A stretch of DNA of 11,597 nucleotides from JACCYQ01 sp036675565. Its GTDB lineage: Bacteria; Bacteroidota; Bacteroidia; Chitinophagales; Chitinophagaceae. Made by a program: the position numbers and the translations under genes. Shown here in pieces: positions 1-8,533 of the stretch. A model generated the notes under the pieces. That model was not told the origin of the DNA and ran no database searches. It saw nothing but the letters and a program-made list of their open reading frames with translations. The stretch lies in NCBI GenBank assembly GCA_036675565.1, contig JAKFER010000058.1, positions 1-11,597 of the forward strand, read 5' to 3'. Numbering within the stretch: the stretch's first letter is position 1; each line of letters opens with the position of its first letter.

Positions 1-1151
1 GTAGTAACTGTGGTTCCCCATTCATAATGCCCTTTATCCGCTTTTGATTCTCCATTGATCACCTCAAAGAATGAAGTAACAGCCAAAGGATCCCTGCTGT
101 AAAATGCTATTTTATCGCCTTTATTTACGGTAAATGTTACATTATTGAAAAGCATCCGCCCATCCACAGATTTGCTCAATTTTTCAACATTCAAAATCTG
201 GTTACCCACTTCGCGTTGTTGCTGAAAAATGATACCCGGGTATTTACGATTGCTGGGTTCAATATTTTCAATGGTTAATTTCTCTAGTGCTTTTTTACGG
301 GCGGTTGCCTGGCGGCTCTTTGATGCGTTTGCGCTGAATCGTGCAATAAAGTCGATCAAAGCCTGGCGCTTATCTTCTGTTTTCTTGTTCTTATCTGTTA
401 ACTGGCGGGCCATTAATTGGGACGATTCGTACCAGAAAGTATAGTTACCGCTGAATATTTTTATTTTGGCACGATCCACATCGGCCACATGCGTACAAAC
501 AGTATCTAAAAAGTGCCTGTCGTGGCTTACAACCAAAACGATATTTTCATAATCAGCTAAAAAATTTTCCAGCCAGCCTATGGTTTCAATGTCTAACCCA
601 TTGGTAGGTTCATCCAACAGAAGAATGTCGGGATTACCAAATAATGCCTGGGCCAGTAATACCCTTACTTTTAGGTTAGATGGAATGTCTTTCATCAGTG
701 ACTGGTGAAAGTTTTCAGAAACACCCAGGTCATTCAACAAAGTACCGGCATTACTTTCGGCTTCATATCCACCCAATTCGCCAAATTCACCTTCCAGTTC
801 AGCGGCTTTCATTCCATCATCTTCAGTAAAATCTTCTTTTGCATAGATTTTCTCCCTATCATGCATTACTTGCCAAAGCTTGGTATGCCCCATCATCACC
901 GTATTTAACACGGAATATTCATCAAACTGGAATTGGTTTTGTTTTAAAACCGCCATTCGTTCGCCTGGGGTAATCTCCACCTGGCCTTTATTGGGTTCAA
1001 TTTCCCCACTTACAATTTTTAAAAAGGTGGATTTGCCGGCCCCATTGGCGCCTATTACACCATAACAATTGCCTTTAACAAAATTCAAACTCACTTCGTC
1101 AAAGAGTACTCGTTTACCAAAAGAAAGCGTTACGTTTTTTACACTGATCAT
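1..1151 (-). CDS. ybiT: ABC-F family ATPase, YbiT-like (3' end cut by window edge)
   Basis: Cytoplasmic ABC-F proteins have two ATPase domains and no membrane part. They bind the ribosome and act in translation or antibiotic resistance. Reading back from the ATG at 1151, 383 codons are visible, against roughly 530-540 expected for the family. Domain 1 has Walker A GANGAGKST (residues 34-42), Walker B ILLLDE (176-181) followed by PTNGLD, and switch histidine in SHDRHF (His210). The interdomain linker carries RFSANASKSRQATAR (271-285), which together with LLAQALF and VCTHVAD matches E. coli YbiT as I remember it. The usual LSGG signature of domain 1 is replaced by IPSNLK (156-161). Domain 2 begins at about 318, and its Walker A position reads SRDPLAVTS (352-360), without the glycines or the lysine. 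Domain 2 Walker B and signature lie beyond the edge. The family call is firm and the subfamily call good. The exact role on the ribosome is not visible. Confidence 0.93.
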   Translation of the reverse strand, partial: MISVKNVTLSFGKRVLFDEVSLNFVKGNCYGVIGANGAGKSTFLKIVSGEIEPNKGQVEITPGERMAVLKQNQFQFDEYSVLNTVMMGHTKLWQVMHDREKIYAKEDFTEDDGMKAAELEGEFGELGGYEAESNAGTLLNDLGVSENFHQSLMKDIPSNLKVRVLLAQALFGNPDILLLDEPTNGLDIETIGWLENFLADYENIVLVVSHDRHFLDTVCTHVADVDRAKIKIFSGNYTFWYESSQLMARQLTDKNKKTEDKRQALIDFIARFSANASKSRQATARKKALEKLTIENIEPSNRKYPGIIFQQQREVGNQILNVEKLSKSVDGRMLFNNVTFTVNKGDKIAFYSRDPLAVTSFFEVINGESKADKGHYEWGTTVT

Positions 1152-1179
1152 AGCTGGATGCCCATTTTTTTTGAAGCGG

Positions 1180-1187
1180 CAAAGGTA
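1180..1187 (-). promoter_or_regulatory. Bacteroidota -7 promoter box for the ABC-F gene
   Basis: Read on the minus strand this is TACCTTTG, an exact match to the Bacteroidota housekeeping -7 consensus TAnnTTTG. It lies 28 bases upstream of the ABC-F ATG, giving a predicted leader of about 20 bases. No convincing TTG-type -33 element is visible 19-21 bases further upstream, but that element is weakly conserved in this phylum. The motif match is seen directly; its activity is inferred. Confidence 0.55.
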
Positions 1188-1293
1188 CAAAGGAAAGGTC
1201 GATTTTCCCTAGTTAAATGCTTAAGTGAATGTTATATAATTATCAAAGAAAGTAACAATCTACCGTTAAGGTGGAGGTGATTAAAGAGAATTT

Positions 1294-1320
1294 AAGGGAA
1301 TTCAATATTTTAATTCCCTT
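1294..1320. repeat. Perfect 9-bp inverted repeat in the divergent intergenic region
   Basis: AAGGGAATT (1294-1302) and AATTCCCTT (1312-1320) are perfect complements around a 9-base AT-rich loop. Two further T:A pairs can form outside after one mismatch. The repeat sits between two divergent starts, 95 bases before the plus-strand ATG, so it terminates neither neighbour. It could be a regulator binding site or a hairpin in the leader of the downstream operon. The rest of the 264-base gap is AT-rich. The best plus-strand -7 match is TAGTTTAG at 1384-1391, one base off TAnnTTTG and without a -33 element, so I do not call it as a promoter. Confidence 0.5.
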
Positions 1321-1415
1321 TAAAAGGCTTTTTATCTAAATTGCTTTTATAACATAATTACATCAATAGACTGATTACTGCAATAGTTTAGACTAAAACA
1401 ACATTTCTTAGATAA

Positions 1416-2141
1416 ATGAAATCTATCAGATTCGGTATCATCCTGGTTTTTTATTCGTTTCAATATTTATATTCAAACGGACAATCATCACCCAGTACCT
1501 ACCAGGCTACATCAGTCAAAACAGACAGTGTAATAAATATTTATTTTACAAAACAACGGAAAGAACTGGCTATTTATAATGGCAGACTATTCCGTGGATA
1601 CGAGTACGGCATTGAAGGCCATGGATTTTATTTCAGCAACGATTGGCAAATTGGCAATATTCAATATGATGGAATCTGGTATAATAATTTGCCCTTGCGA
1701 TATGATATTTATAAAGATGAAGTGATGGTTAACCATCCAAACAACATTCCAATTATACTATTTGGTGAACGAGTGCAGCAATTTCACTTTGCGGATTTAC
1801 ATTTCTTTCGGTTGAAAACAGGCAATAAAAATGAACCCTCTGCTAATATTTATCAATTATTGACTGATGGCAAAATAAAGATACTTGCCAGGAGATCAAA
1901 AATTATTGAAGAAAACCTGGAAAATAAAAAAGTGGAAAAAAAATTCATTGATCAGCATAGATATTATTTGGTAAAAGATGAAAAGTATCATTTGGTTCGC
2001 AACCAAAGGTCTATGTTAAACCTGTTAGGTAACCGGCGACAGGAAATATTAAAAGATCTGAGAAAGAATAATATTCGATTTAAAAAGGACCGGGAAAAAG
2101 CCATCATCCACATGGCCGACTTCTATAATCAATCCCATTAA
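1416..2141 (+). CDS. Exported hypothetical protein upstream of a TonB-dependent receptor
   Basis: I recognise no named domain. Residues 1-23 look like a Sec signal peptide: Lys2 and Arg5, a hydrophobic core at 7-19, and a likely cut near SNGQ (20-23). There is no lipobox cysteine, so a periplasmic or otherwise exported soluble product is expected. The middle contains GHGFYF (68-73) and an aromatic, strand-rich stretch ending in PLRYDIYKDE (93-102), a pattern I remember in unnamed Bacteroidota proteins. The last 65 residues are strongly charged and probably helical, with many Lys, Arg and Glu, including YYLVKDEKYHLV and a DLRKNN segment. The stop codon lies 5 bases before the receptor start, so the gene most likely serves the receptor module. 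The start is the first ATG before the signal peptide. That this is a real gene is well supported; the function is unknown. Confidence 0.8.
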   Translation: MKSIRFGIILVFYSFQYLYSNGQSSPSTYQATSVKTDSVINIYFTKQRKELAIYNGRLFRGYEYGIEGHGFYFSNDWQIGNIQYDGIWYNNLPLRYDIYKDEVMVNHPNNIPIILFGERVQQFHFADLHFFRLKTGNKNEPSANIYQLLTDGKIKILARRSKIIEENLENKKVEKKFIDQHRYYLVKDEKYHLVRNQRSMLNLLGNRRQEILKDLRKNNIRFKKDREKAIIHMADFYNQSH

Positions 2142-2146
2142 TAATA

Positions 2147-4909
2147 ATGAAAAAAGCTTTTTCGCTTTTTATTGTAATTATAGTCTTGCTCAATAACAAC
2201 TTATTGGCGCAGGATGCTGGAGGCATTAAAATATCCGGGAGTTTTGAAAAGGTTTCCCTGGTTAATTTTTTTCAGCAGTTAGCAACGCAATGCTCCTGTA
2301 TTTTTTTGTATGATGAAAAACAACTTGATTCAATAACTGTTTCACTGGTTGTTCAAAATGAAGCATTGCAGGATGTGGTTGAGAAAGCACTGAAAAATAC
2401 AGACCTCCAATTTTCCTTTGACCACCAAAACCGGGTGTTTATTACCAAAGGCATAAAAGTGATTACTAAGCTGCCGGATGGCTTTTTTACAACACAAAAT
2501 AGAAAGGATGTAGTAGAAATGGATAGCCTGGTGGATTATGGACTTGATGTAAAAAAAGCAAGAAGTATAACATCGGAAAATAAATTATATGAAATAGGCA
2601 CTAAAAATAATACACCCAAAGACGGCGCAATTTTAACCGGTTATATCCGCAATGCTAAAACCGGCGAACCTTTAGTTAACACTTCCGTCTTTATAGATAA
2701 CAATCATTACACATTAACAGATGCCTATGGCTATTATTCACTCACTGTTCCTCCTGGGCAGCATAGTTTAAACATCCTTGCATTGGGAATGAAAGATACG
2801 CGGCTGCAGGTTGCCGTTTACAGTGACGGGAAACTGGATATCGATGTACTTGAACAGGTTACTACACTAAAAGAAGTAATTGTTTCTTCCAGGAAAACAA
2901 TTAATGTTAACCGTGTTCAAATGGGTGTGGAAAAATTAAATATCGAAAGCATCAAAAGAATGCCTTCTTTATTTGGCGAAGCTGATTTGTTAAGAGTGAT
3001 AACCAGTTTGCCTGGTATTAAAACAGTTGGAGAAGCAAGTACCGGGTTCAATGTTCGAGGCGGATCGGCAGATCAAAACCTGATACTGTTCAATGATGCA
3101 ACCATATTTAATCCTTCTCATTTTTTTGGAATGTTTTCTGCTTTTAATCCTGAAATAGTTAAGGAGGTTGAACTTTATAAAGGAAGCATTCCTGCGCGGT
3201 TTGGTGGCCGGCTGGCTTCAGTTCTTGATATCAGCAGCAGGGATGGCAACAGCAAAAATTTTACCGGTTCAGCAGGCATTGGTTTTATTACTACCCGCAT
3301 TAACGTAGAAGGCCCAATAGCAAAGGATCGAACTTCATTTATTTTTGGAGGACGTACAACATATGCAAACTGGTTATTGGGTTTATTACCTAATGAATAT
3401 AAAAATAGCAGGGCATCTTTCCAGGATGTAAACCTGGGTATAACACACCGCTTTGACAGTACAAACAATATTTATTTCTCAGGCTATTTAAGTAATGACC
3501 GGTTTGCTTTGAACAGCGATACAACATATGGTTATACAAACCGCAATCTTACATTAAAATGGAAAAAGCGTTTTAACAGCCGGTTAAGCGGTGTGTTTAT
3601 TGCCGGTGTGGATGAATATCAATACAGGGTAATAAGTGATAGTAATGTTGTAAATGCTTTTAAATTAAATTTTGATATCCGGCAGCTTCATTCAAAAGTT
3701 GATTTTGTTTATTACAAAAACCAGCAACATACATTTGATTTTGGAGTAAGTACACAGTTATACAAATTAAATCCAGGTTCATTTAAGCCTTTTAGTAATG
3801 AATCATTGGTCATTCCAGATGTTGTTGATGCTGAACAGGCATTAGAGAGTGGACTATATTTTACACACCGATATACTCCAAACAATCAATTATCTATCAG
3901 TACCGGTGTTCGCTATTCATTGTATAATTATTTGGGCAAACAAGATGTAAATTATTATGCACCTGGTATGCCACATACAGAAGCGAATTTGGTAGAAACC
4001 AAATCATTTACAAAGGGAAAGTTTATTAATAATTATAAGGCACCGGAGGTAAGGTTTTCTGCCCGTTACGCTTTCACACCAAGTTTTTCGATAAAAGCAG
4101 GTTATAATACACAGCGACAGTATTTACATATGTTGTCCAATACAACAGCAATCGCTCCTACGGATATTTGGAAATTAAGCGATCCGAATATTAAACCACA
4201 AATGGGCGACCAAATCTCATTGGGATTTTATAAAAATCTAAAATCAAATACTATAGAAACTTCTGTAGAAGTGTATTACAAAAGAATCAATAATTACCTG
4301 GATTATAAACCTGGGGCATCATTGATTTTGAACCATGATATTGAAAGAGAAGTTATTAATACGGATGGAAAAGCGTATGGTGTAGAAGTACTGCTAAAAA
4401 AGCCAGGTGGCAAATTAAACGGGTGGATAAGTTATACCTATTCCAGGATCTTGTTGCAATCCAATGATCCTGACCTTGGCGTTTTAGTAAACAACGGTGA
4501 TTTTTATCCTGCTAATTATGATAAACCACATGATGTAACTTTTACAGGAAATTTTCGGGTAAACCACCGGTTTAGTGTTTCATTAAATTCCACATATAGT
4601 ACTGGCCGGCCGATCACATATCCCATCGGGCGTTATTATTATGCAGGCGCTGAAAGAGTTTTATATTCCGATAGAAATGCCAATCGTATACCGGATTATT
4701 ATCGCACTGATTTATCAATGAATATAGATGGCAATCATAAAGTAAATCAGAAAACACATAATTCATGGACGATTGGCGTATATAATATGCTTGGAAGACG
4801 AAATCCATATTCAGTTTATTTTATTTCAGAAGGCAGCAGGGTTAAAGGTTATAAGCTTTCCATTTTTGGCAGTGCTATTCCATTTATCAATTTTAATATT
4901 CGTTTTTAA
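2147..4909 (+). CDS. TonB-dependent outer-membrane receptor with STN and carboxypeptidase-regulatory-like domains
   Basis: Active uptake channel of the outer membrane, driven by TonB-ExbBD; the substrate cannot be told. A signal peptide spans residues 1-22, ending LLAQ. Residues about 27-104 form an STN (secretin/TonB short N-terminal) domain. Residues about 160-217 form a carboxypeptidase-regulatory-like beta-sandwich, starting GAILTGYIRNAKTGEPL. A TonB-box-like stretch LKEVIVSS (241-248) precedes the plug (about 272-366), which has SLPGIKT, GFNVRGG (300-306) and the YKGSIPARFGGR segment. The remainder, about 367-920, is a strand-rich barrel ending INFNIRF with the terminal Phe typical of outer-membrane barrels. 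The length of 920 is normal for this architecture. STN domains often signal to FecR-type anti-sigma factors, but none is visible here. The next gene, DUF4249, overlaps by one base. This is not a SusC type: no SusD partner follows. Confidence 0.95.
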   Translation: MKKAFSLFIVIIVLLNNNLLAQDAGGIKISGSFEKVSLVNFFQQLATQCSCIFLYDEKQLDSITVSLVVQNEALQDVVEKALKNTDLQFSFDHQNRVFITKGIKVITKLPDGFFTTQNRKDVVEMDSLVDYGLDVKKARSITSENKLYEIGTKNNTPKDGAILTGYIRNAKTGEPLVNTSVFIDNNHYTLTDAYGYYSLTVPPGQHSLNILALGMKDTRLQVAVYSDGKLDIDVLEQVTTLKEVIVSSRKTINVNRVQMGVEKLNIESIKRMPSLFGEADLLRVITSLPGIKTVGEASTGFNVRGGSADQNLILFNDATIFNPSHFFGMFSAFNPEIVKEVELYKGSIPARFGGRLASVLDISSRDGNSKNFTGSAGIGFITTRINVEGPIAKDRTSFIFGGRTTYANWLLGLLPNEYKNSRASFQDVNLGITHRFDSTNNIYFSGYLSNDRFALNSDTTYGYTNRNLTLKWKKRFNSRLSGVFIAGVDEYQYRVISDSNVVNAFKLNFDIRQLHSKVDFVYYKNQQHTFDFGVSTQLYKLNPGSFKPFSNESLVIPDVVDAEQALESGLYFTHRYTPNNQLSISTGVRYSLYNYLGKQDVNYYAPGMPHTEANLVETKSFTKGKFINNYKAPEVRFSARYAFTPSFSIKAGYNTQRQYLHMLSNTTAIAPTDIWKLSDPNIKPQMGDQISLGFYKNLKSNTIETSVEVYYKRINNYLDYKPGASLILNHDIEREVINTDGKAYGVEVLLKKPGGKLNGWISYTYSRILLQSNDPDLGVLVNNGDFYPANYDKPHDVTFTGNFRVNHRFSVSLNSTYSTGRPITYPIGRYYYAGAERVLYSDRNANRIPDYYRTDLSMNIDGNHKVNQKTHNSWTIGVYNMLGRRNPYSVYFISEGSRVKGYKLSIFGSAIPFINFNIRF

Positions 4910-6042
4910 TGATAAGGTTTAATGTTTTATTATGCTGCATAGTGGTCATGGTGCTGTCATCATGCCGCGAAGAATTTGATCCCCCCATAAAATCTTCTGC
5001 GGATAATTTTTTGGTGGTGGAAGGTGTATTAAATGTGGCAGGACCAACGACCATCCGGATCACCAGGTCGTTCAGGTTAGAAGATAGTGCAAGGCTTCGC
5101 GGTGAGCGTAATGCAAAAGTTTCAGTGGAAGGAAAGGATAATACAGCCCAGTTGTTATCAATGACAGGTGATGGATATTATACCACACCTGGTTTAAATC
5201 TTGTTTTGAATAATGAATACAGGTTGCGCATTCAAACAAGCAATGGAAAGGAATATTTATCTGATTATGTGGTTGCAAGACAAACACCACCTATTGATAG
5301 CATTGGCTGGGATAAAAATGAAGATGGGGTGCAGATTTATGTCAATACAAGTGATCCTGCAAATAACACGCGGTATTATAAATGGGATTTTGATGAAACA
5401 TGGGAGATCAATTCATATTATCAATCCTTATATAAATATCAAAATGGCGTGGTATCCCCCAGGACCGCTGCAGAAGATGTTTATATCTGCTGGAAAAACG
5501 CAGTAAATACCAGTATTAAAATAGGGACATCAACCCGTTTGCAATCGGACGTGATATCTAAGGCACCACTTGTTTTTACTCTCAATGGCAACGACAAATT
5601 TTCTGTCAGGTATAGTATTATGGTACGTCAATATGCCCTGGATAAAAAAGCATATGAGTTTTATGAGTTAATGAAAACAAATACAGAATCACTGGGAACA
5701 ATTTTCGATCCTCAGCCTACAGAGATCACAGGTAATATTCATTGTGTAACAGATATAACTGAGCCCGTTATTGGATATATAACTGCATCAACTATCAGTG
5801 AGAAAAGGATTTTTATTACCAGGTCACAATTGCAGGGATGGGATTTTAATCAATACTGTGAATCAGTATTGGTAGCCAATCACCCGGATAGCATTGAATT
5901 ATATTTTGCGAATGGAGGTTTGGAACCATATGGTTCGGATGAATTGCCGATTGGAATCATAACCGGATATTTCAGCTCATTCCCCCCATGTGTTGATTGT
6001 GTTAAAAGAGGGGGAACAACTGTAAGGCCACCATTCTGGTAA
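4909..6042 (+). CDS. DUF4249 family lipoprotein, probable surface partner of the receptor
   Basis: Lipoprotein signal: hydrophobic residues 5-16 followed by the lipobox LSSC with Cys19 as the lipidation site. The next residues, REEFD (20-24), are acidic. Acidic residues right after the cysteine are the known surface-export signal of Bacteroidota lipoproteins, so display on the outside of the outer membrane is likely. The body matches DUF4249 in layout: an opening FLVVEGVL strand (34-41), then TIRITRSF, and a C-terminus with CVDC (361-364), then RGGT (367-370) and the final FW. I remember this Cys-x-x-Cys/RGG/FW ending as characteristic of the family. DUF4249 genes commonly follow TonB-dependent receptors, as here with a TAATG overlap, which implies coupled translation. 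The molecular role is not established; a substrate-binding or lid role is inference by analogy with other receptor-partner lipoproteins. Confidence 0.9.
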   Translation: MIRFNVLLCCIVVMVLSSCREEFDPPIKSSADNFLVVEGVLNVAGPTTIRITRSFRLEDSARLRGERNAKVSVEGKDNTAQLLSMTGDGYYTTPGLNLVLNNEYRLRIQTSNGKEYLSDYVVARQTPPIDSIGWDKNEDGVQIYVNTSDPANNTRYYKWDFDETWEINSYYQSLYKYQNGVVSPRTAAEDVYICWKNAVNTSIKIGTSTRLQSDVISKAPLVFTLNGNDKFSVRYSIMVRQYALDKKAYEFYELMKTNTESLGTIFDPQPTEITGNIHCVTDITEPVIGYITASTISEKRIFITRSQLQGWDFNQYCESVLVANHPDSIELYFANGGLEPYGSDELPIGIITGYFSSFPPCVDCVKRGGTTVRPPFW

Positions 6043-6080
6043 TTGGAAAAGTATTAATTGAAATTTTACGCTTTATCTAT

Positions 6081-8480
6081 ATGAATAAAACTAAGGGCAT
6101 TCGATTTTTAATATTGGTTCCATTTATTTTAATGATACCTGCTATTGTGAAATCGCAAAAATTCATTGAGCGGGTTCAGCATAAATTTCAACAGCAAGCT
6201 CCATTATTCCAGGAGAAGCTATACATCCACACAGATAAAAATTTTTACCTGGCTGGGGAAATTATGTGGTTTAAAATTTATACAGTTAATGGTAAAACAC
6301 ATCAACCCATTAATATCAGTAAACTGGCTTACGTGGAAATTTTAGACCGGCAATCAAAACCGGTTTTGCAGGCTAAAATACTTTTGTCAAAAAATGGTGG
6401 TGAAGGTTCCTTTTATCTTCCAGTAACATTAAATTCTGATCATTACATTTTAAGAGCATATACTAATTGGATGAAAAATGATGGGGCCGCAGATTTTTAT
6501 GAACAACCAATAACCATAGTAAATACCATTAAAGTTCCCCAGCAGGAGAAAGATAATGAGGTTTCAAAAGCAACTGTTTCATTTTTCCCGGAAGGTGGAT
6601 ATTTAGTTGCTGGAATTGAAACTAAAGTTGGTTTTCATATTGTAGACCCATCAGGCAAAGGAGTAAATGCGCATGGAATGATTACAAACGAAAATGGTGA
6701 TACTGTTCTGAATTTTTCATCCATGCGTTTTGGAATTGGGCATTTTATTTTTAAACCGGAAGCAGGAAAAACATACAAATCCAAAGTAAAATTGCCTTCA
6801 GGAGAATCAATTATCCAGGAAATTCCGGCCGTTGCTGAAACTGGGTATGTTATGAATGTAACAGATCAAGGAGATGACCGATACAAAATACATGTAAAGG
6901 CCAAAGGGAATAACCATAGTCAGCAAGGCGAACAAGTTACAATCCTTTCGCACACTCGAAATTCATTAAAAAGTATTGAAACCGGTTTTGCAGATTATAA
7001 AAATGGCATCACATTCTACATTGATAAAAATAAACTCGGTGAAGGTGTAAGCCATTTAACTTTGTTCAATGAAAAACAGCAACCAGTATGCGAAAGATTG
7101 GTTTTTAAGAAACCGCAAAAAAAATGGCTGGCATCTATCTATACAGATAAAAAAAGTTATCAGAACAGGGAAAAAGTAACACTATCTTTTTCATTGGATA
7201 AGTTGCAGGATCTTGATTCTTTAAATTGTTCTGTATCTGTTTTTGAATTAGATGGTTTGGATAATAGTACTCAAAACATTCAAAACTACTTTTGGCTTGG
7301 ATCTAATTTGCAGGTACAAATTGAAAATGCGGACTTCTATCTGTCCGATGAAAATGGTAATGAGCAGGGAGCTGACGACCTGATGTTAACACATGGCTGG
7401 CGTCGTTTCAATTGGGGCAAGGAGTTTGAGAAAGACACTCGATCTCATTCAAAATATATTCCCGAATTCAGGGGGCATTTGATAACTGCAAAAGTTACAC
7501 AATTAAATAATCAATTGCCGGCTGCTATGGTTGAATGTTTGCTTACAGTTCCAACTGAACCCATTGGATTTTATGCAGCAAAAACAGATAGTCTTGGCAT
7601 TGTTCGTTTTGATGTTAAAGATTATTATGGACCGGGGGATATAATTATCCAGGTTCGATCAGGAACCAATGTTCCTTACAAAGTGGAATTGATTAATCCT
7701 TATTCGGAAATTAATGTAAAAACTGGATTGCCATTTTTTTCTATTTCAAAAGAACATGAAGAAAAAATTTTGCAAAAAAGCATAGCCATGCAGGTGCAGA
7801 ATATTTACAGAACTGACAGCATCAGGAAATTTACTATGCCCGTTGTAAATGACACATTCCCATTTTATGGAAAGGCTGATTTTACTTATTGGCTCGATAG
7901 TTATAAACGATTTACAACAATGGAAGAAGTGTTGCGGGAATATGTTCTTCCCATTACGGTAGCTGTAAGAAGCGGAGAGTTGCGAATACGCATGAGTGAT
8001 GAATTAAGTGGCGAGTTGTATGATGATCATATCCTGGTATTATTGGATGGCGTTCCGTTAAGAAATATTGACAAGATTTTTGCATACGACCCACTCAAAA
8101 TAAAAAAGCTGGAAGTGTTGCCCAGGCAATACCTGGTAGGATCTTCCTGGTTTAACGGGATTGCCAGTTTCGAGACTTATGCTGGCCAGTTTGATGGTTT
8201 TGAACTGGACCCATCCATTGTTACTGTTGATTATGAAGGCCTGCAGTTACAACGGGAATTTTATTCTCCCATTTATCAAAATGAGAAACAGCGATTGGAT
8301 CGTATACCTGACCATCGAACAACATTATTATGGTTAACAGGATTAAAAAAAGATGAAAACGGCAAAACGGATGTTCAATTTTATACTTCTGATCAGCGTG
8401 GAAAATTTTTAATTGTAATGGAAGGAGTTACTGCTGACGGAGAAATCATTAATGCCTCAACTACCATCACCGTAGAATAA
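6081..8480 (+). CDS. Exported MG2-like protein with a C-terminal plug-like segment
   Basis: A large envelope protein of a Bacteroidota-typical type. The signal peptide is about residues 1-25 (basic start, hydrophobic core 8-23). Residues about 46-150 form an MG2 (alpha-2-macroglobulin-type) domain: LYIHTDKNFYLAGEIMWFK (47-65) and RAYTNWM (125-131) are its hallmarks. A second beta domain begins at SFFPEGGY (167-174). More beta-sandwich-like sequence fills the middle, with LTHGWRRFNW at about residues 435-444. Near the C-terminus, about 648-700, the pattern HILVLLDGVPL followed by IKKLEVLP and WFNGIASFETYAG resembles part of a TonB-receptor plug, but no barrel follows. There is no thioester motif and no lipobox. 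It lies 38 bases after the DUF4249 gene. At 799 residues it is, from memory, on the short side for such proteins. The family call is good; the function is unknown, with a role beside the receptor inferred. Confidence 0.83.
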   Translation: MNKTKGIRFLILVPFILMIPAIVKSQKFIERVQHKFQQQAPLFQEKLYIHTDKNFYLAGEIMWFKIYTVNGKTHQPINISKLAYVEILDRQSKPVLQAKILLSKNGGEGSFYLPVTLNSDHYILRAYTNWMKNDGAADFYEQPITIVNTIKVPQQEKDNEVSKATVSFFPEGGYLVAGIETKVGFHIVDPSGKGVNAHGMITNENGDTVLNFSSMRFGIGHFIFKPEAGKTYKSKVKLPSGESIIQEIPAVAETGYVMNVTDQGDDRYKIHVKAKGNNHSQQGEQVTILSHTRNSLKSIETGFADYKNGITFYIDKNKLGEGVSHLTLFNEKQQPVCERLVFKKPQKKWLASIYTDKKSYQNREKVTLSFSLDKLQDLDSLNCSVSVFELDGLDNSTQNIQNYFWLGSNLQVQIENADFYLSDENGNEQGADDLMLTHGWRRFNWGKEFEKDTRSHSKYIPEFRGHLITAKVTQLNNQLPAAMVECLLTVPTEPIGFYAAKTDSLGIVRFDVKDYYGPGDIIIQVRSGTNVPYKVELINPYSEINVKTGLPFFSISKEHEEKILQKSIAMQVQNIYRTDSIRKFTMPVVNDTFPFYGKADFTYWLDSYKRFTTMEEVLREYVLPITVAVRSGELRIRMSDELSGELYDDHILVLLDGVPLRNIDKIFAYDPLKIKKLEVLPRQYLVGSSWFNGIASFETYAGQFDGFELDPSIVTVDYEGLQLQREFYSPIYQNEKQRLDRIPDHRTTLLWLTGLKKDENGKTDVQFYTSDQRGKFLIVMEGVTADGEIINASTTITVE

Positions 8481-8533
8481 TTTTTTATTTCAACTCAGTA
8501 TTATTGTGCTTACTTAAAAATTAATTGTAATAA

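Larger units (their letters stand above)
1416..8480 (+). other. Predicted four-gene envelope operon
   Basis: Four same-strand genes are separated by 5 bases, a 1-base overlap (TAATG) and 38 bases, with no promoter box or terminator-like hairpin in the gaps. Each product has an N-terminal export signal. The order is small exported protein, TonB-dependent receptor, DUF4249 lipoprotein, MG2-like protein. Co-transcription is inferred from spacing. A 205-base gap separates the group from the next same-strand gene. Confidence 0.75.

Noticed and set aside
229..1065. Short plus-strand open frames opposite the ABC-F gene
   Set aside because: They run antisense to a well-supported ABC-F coding frame with intact motifs and have no recognisable protein features.
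4981..4986. Run of six C near the start of the DUF4249 gene, considered as a phase-variation tract
   Set aside because: The run is short, the frame is intact, and it encodes the expected Pro-Pro after the lipobox; slippage is not supported.
2147..6042. Interpretation as a SusC/SusD glycan uptake pair
   Set aside because: The second gene matches DUF4249 rather than SusD (no SusD/RagB-type start, CxxC/RGG/FW ending), and no glycan-degrading enzymes are present.
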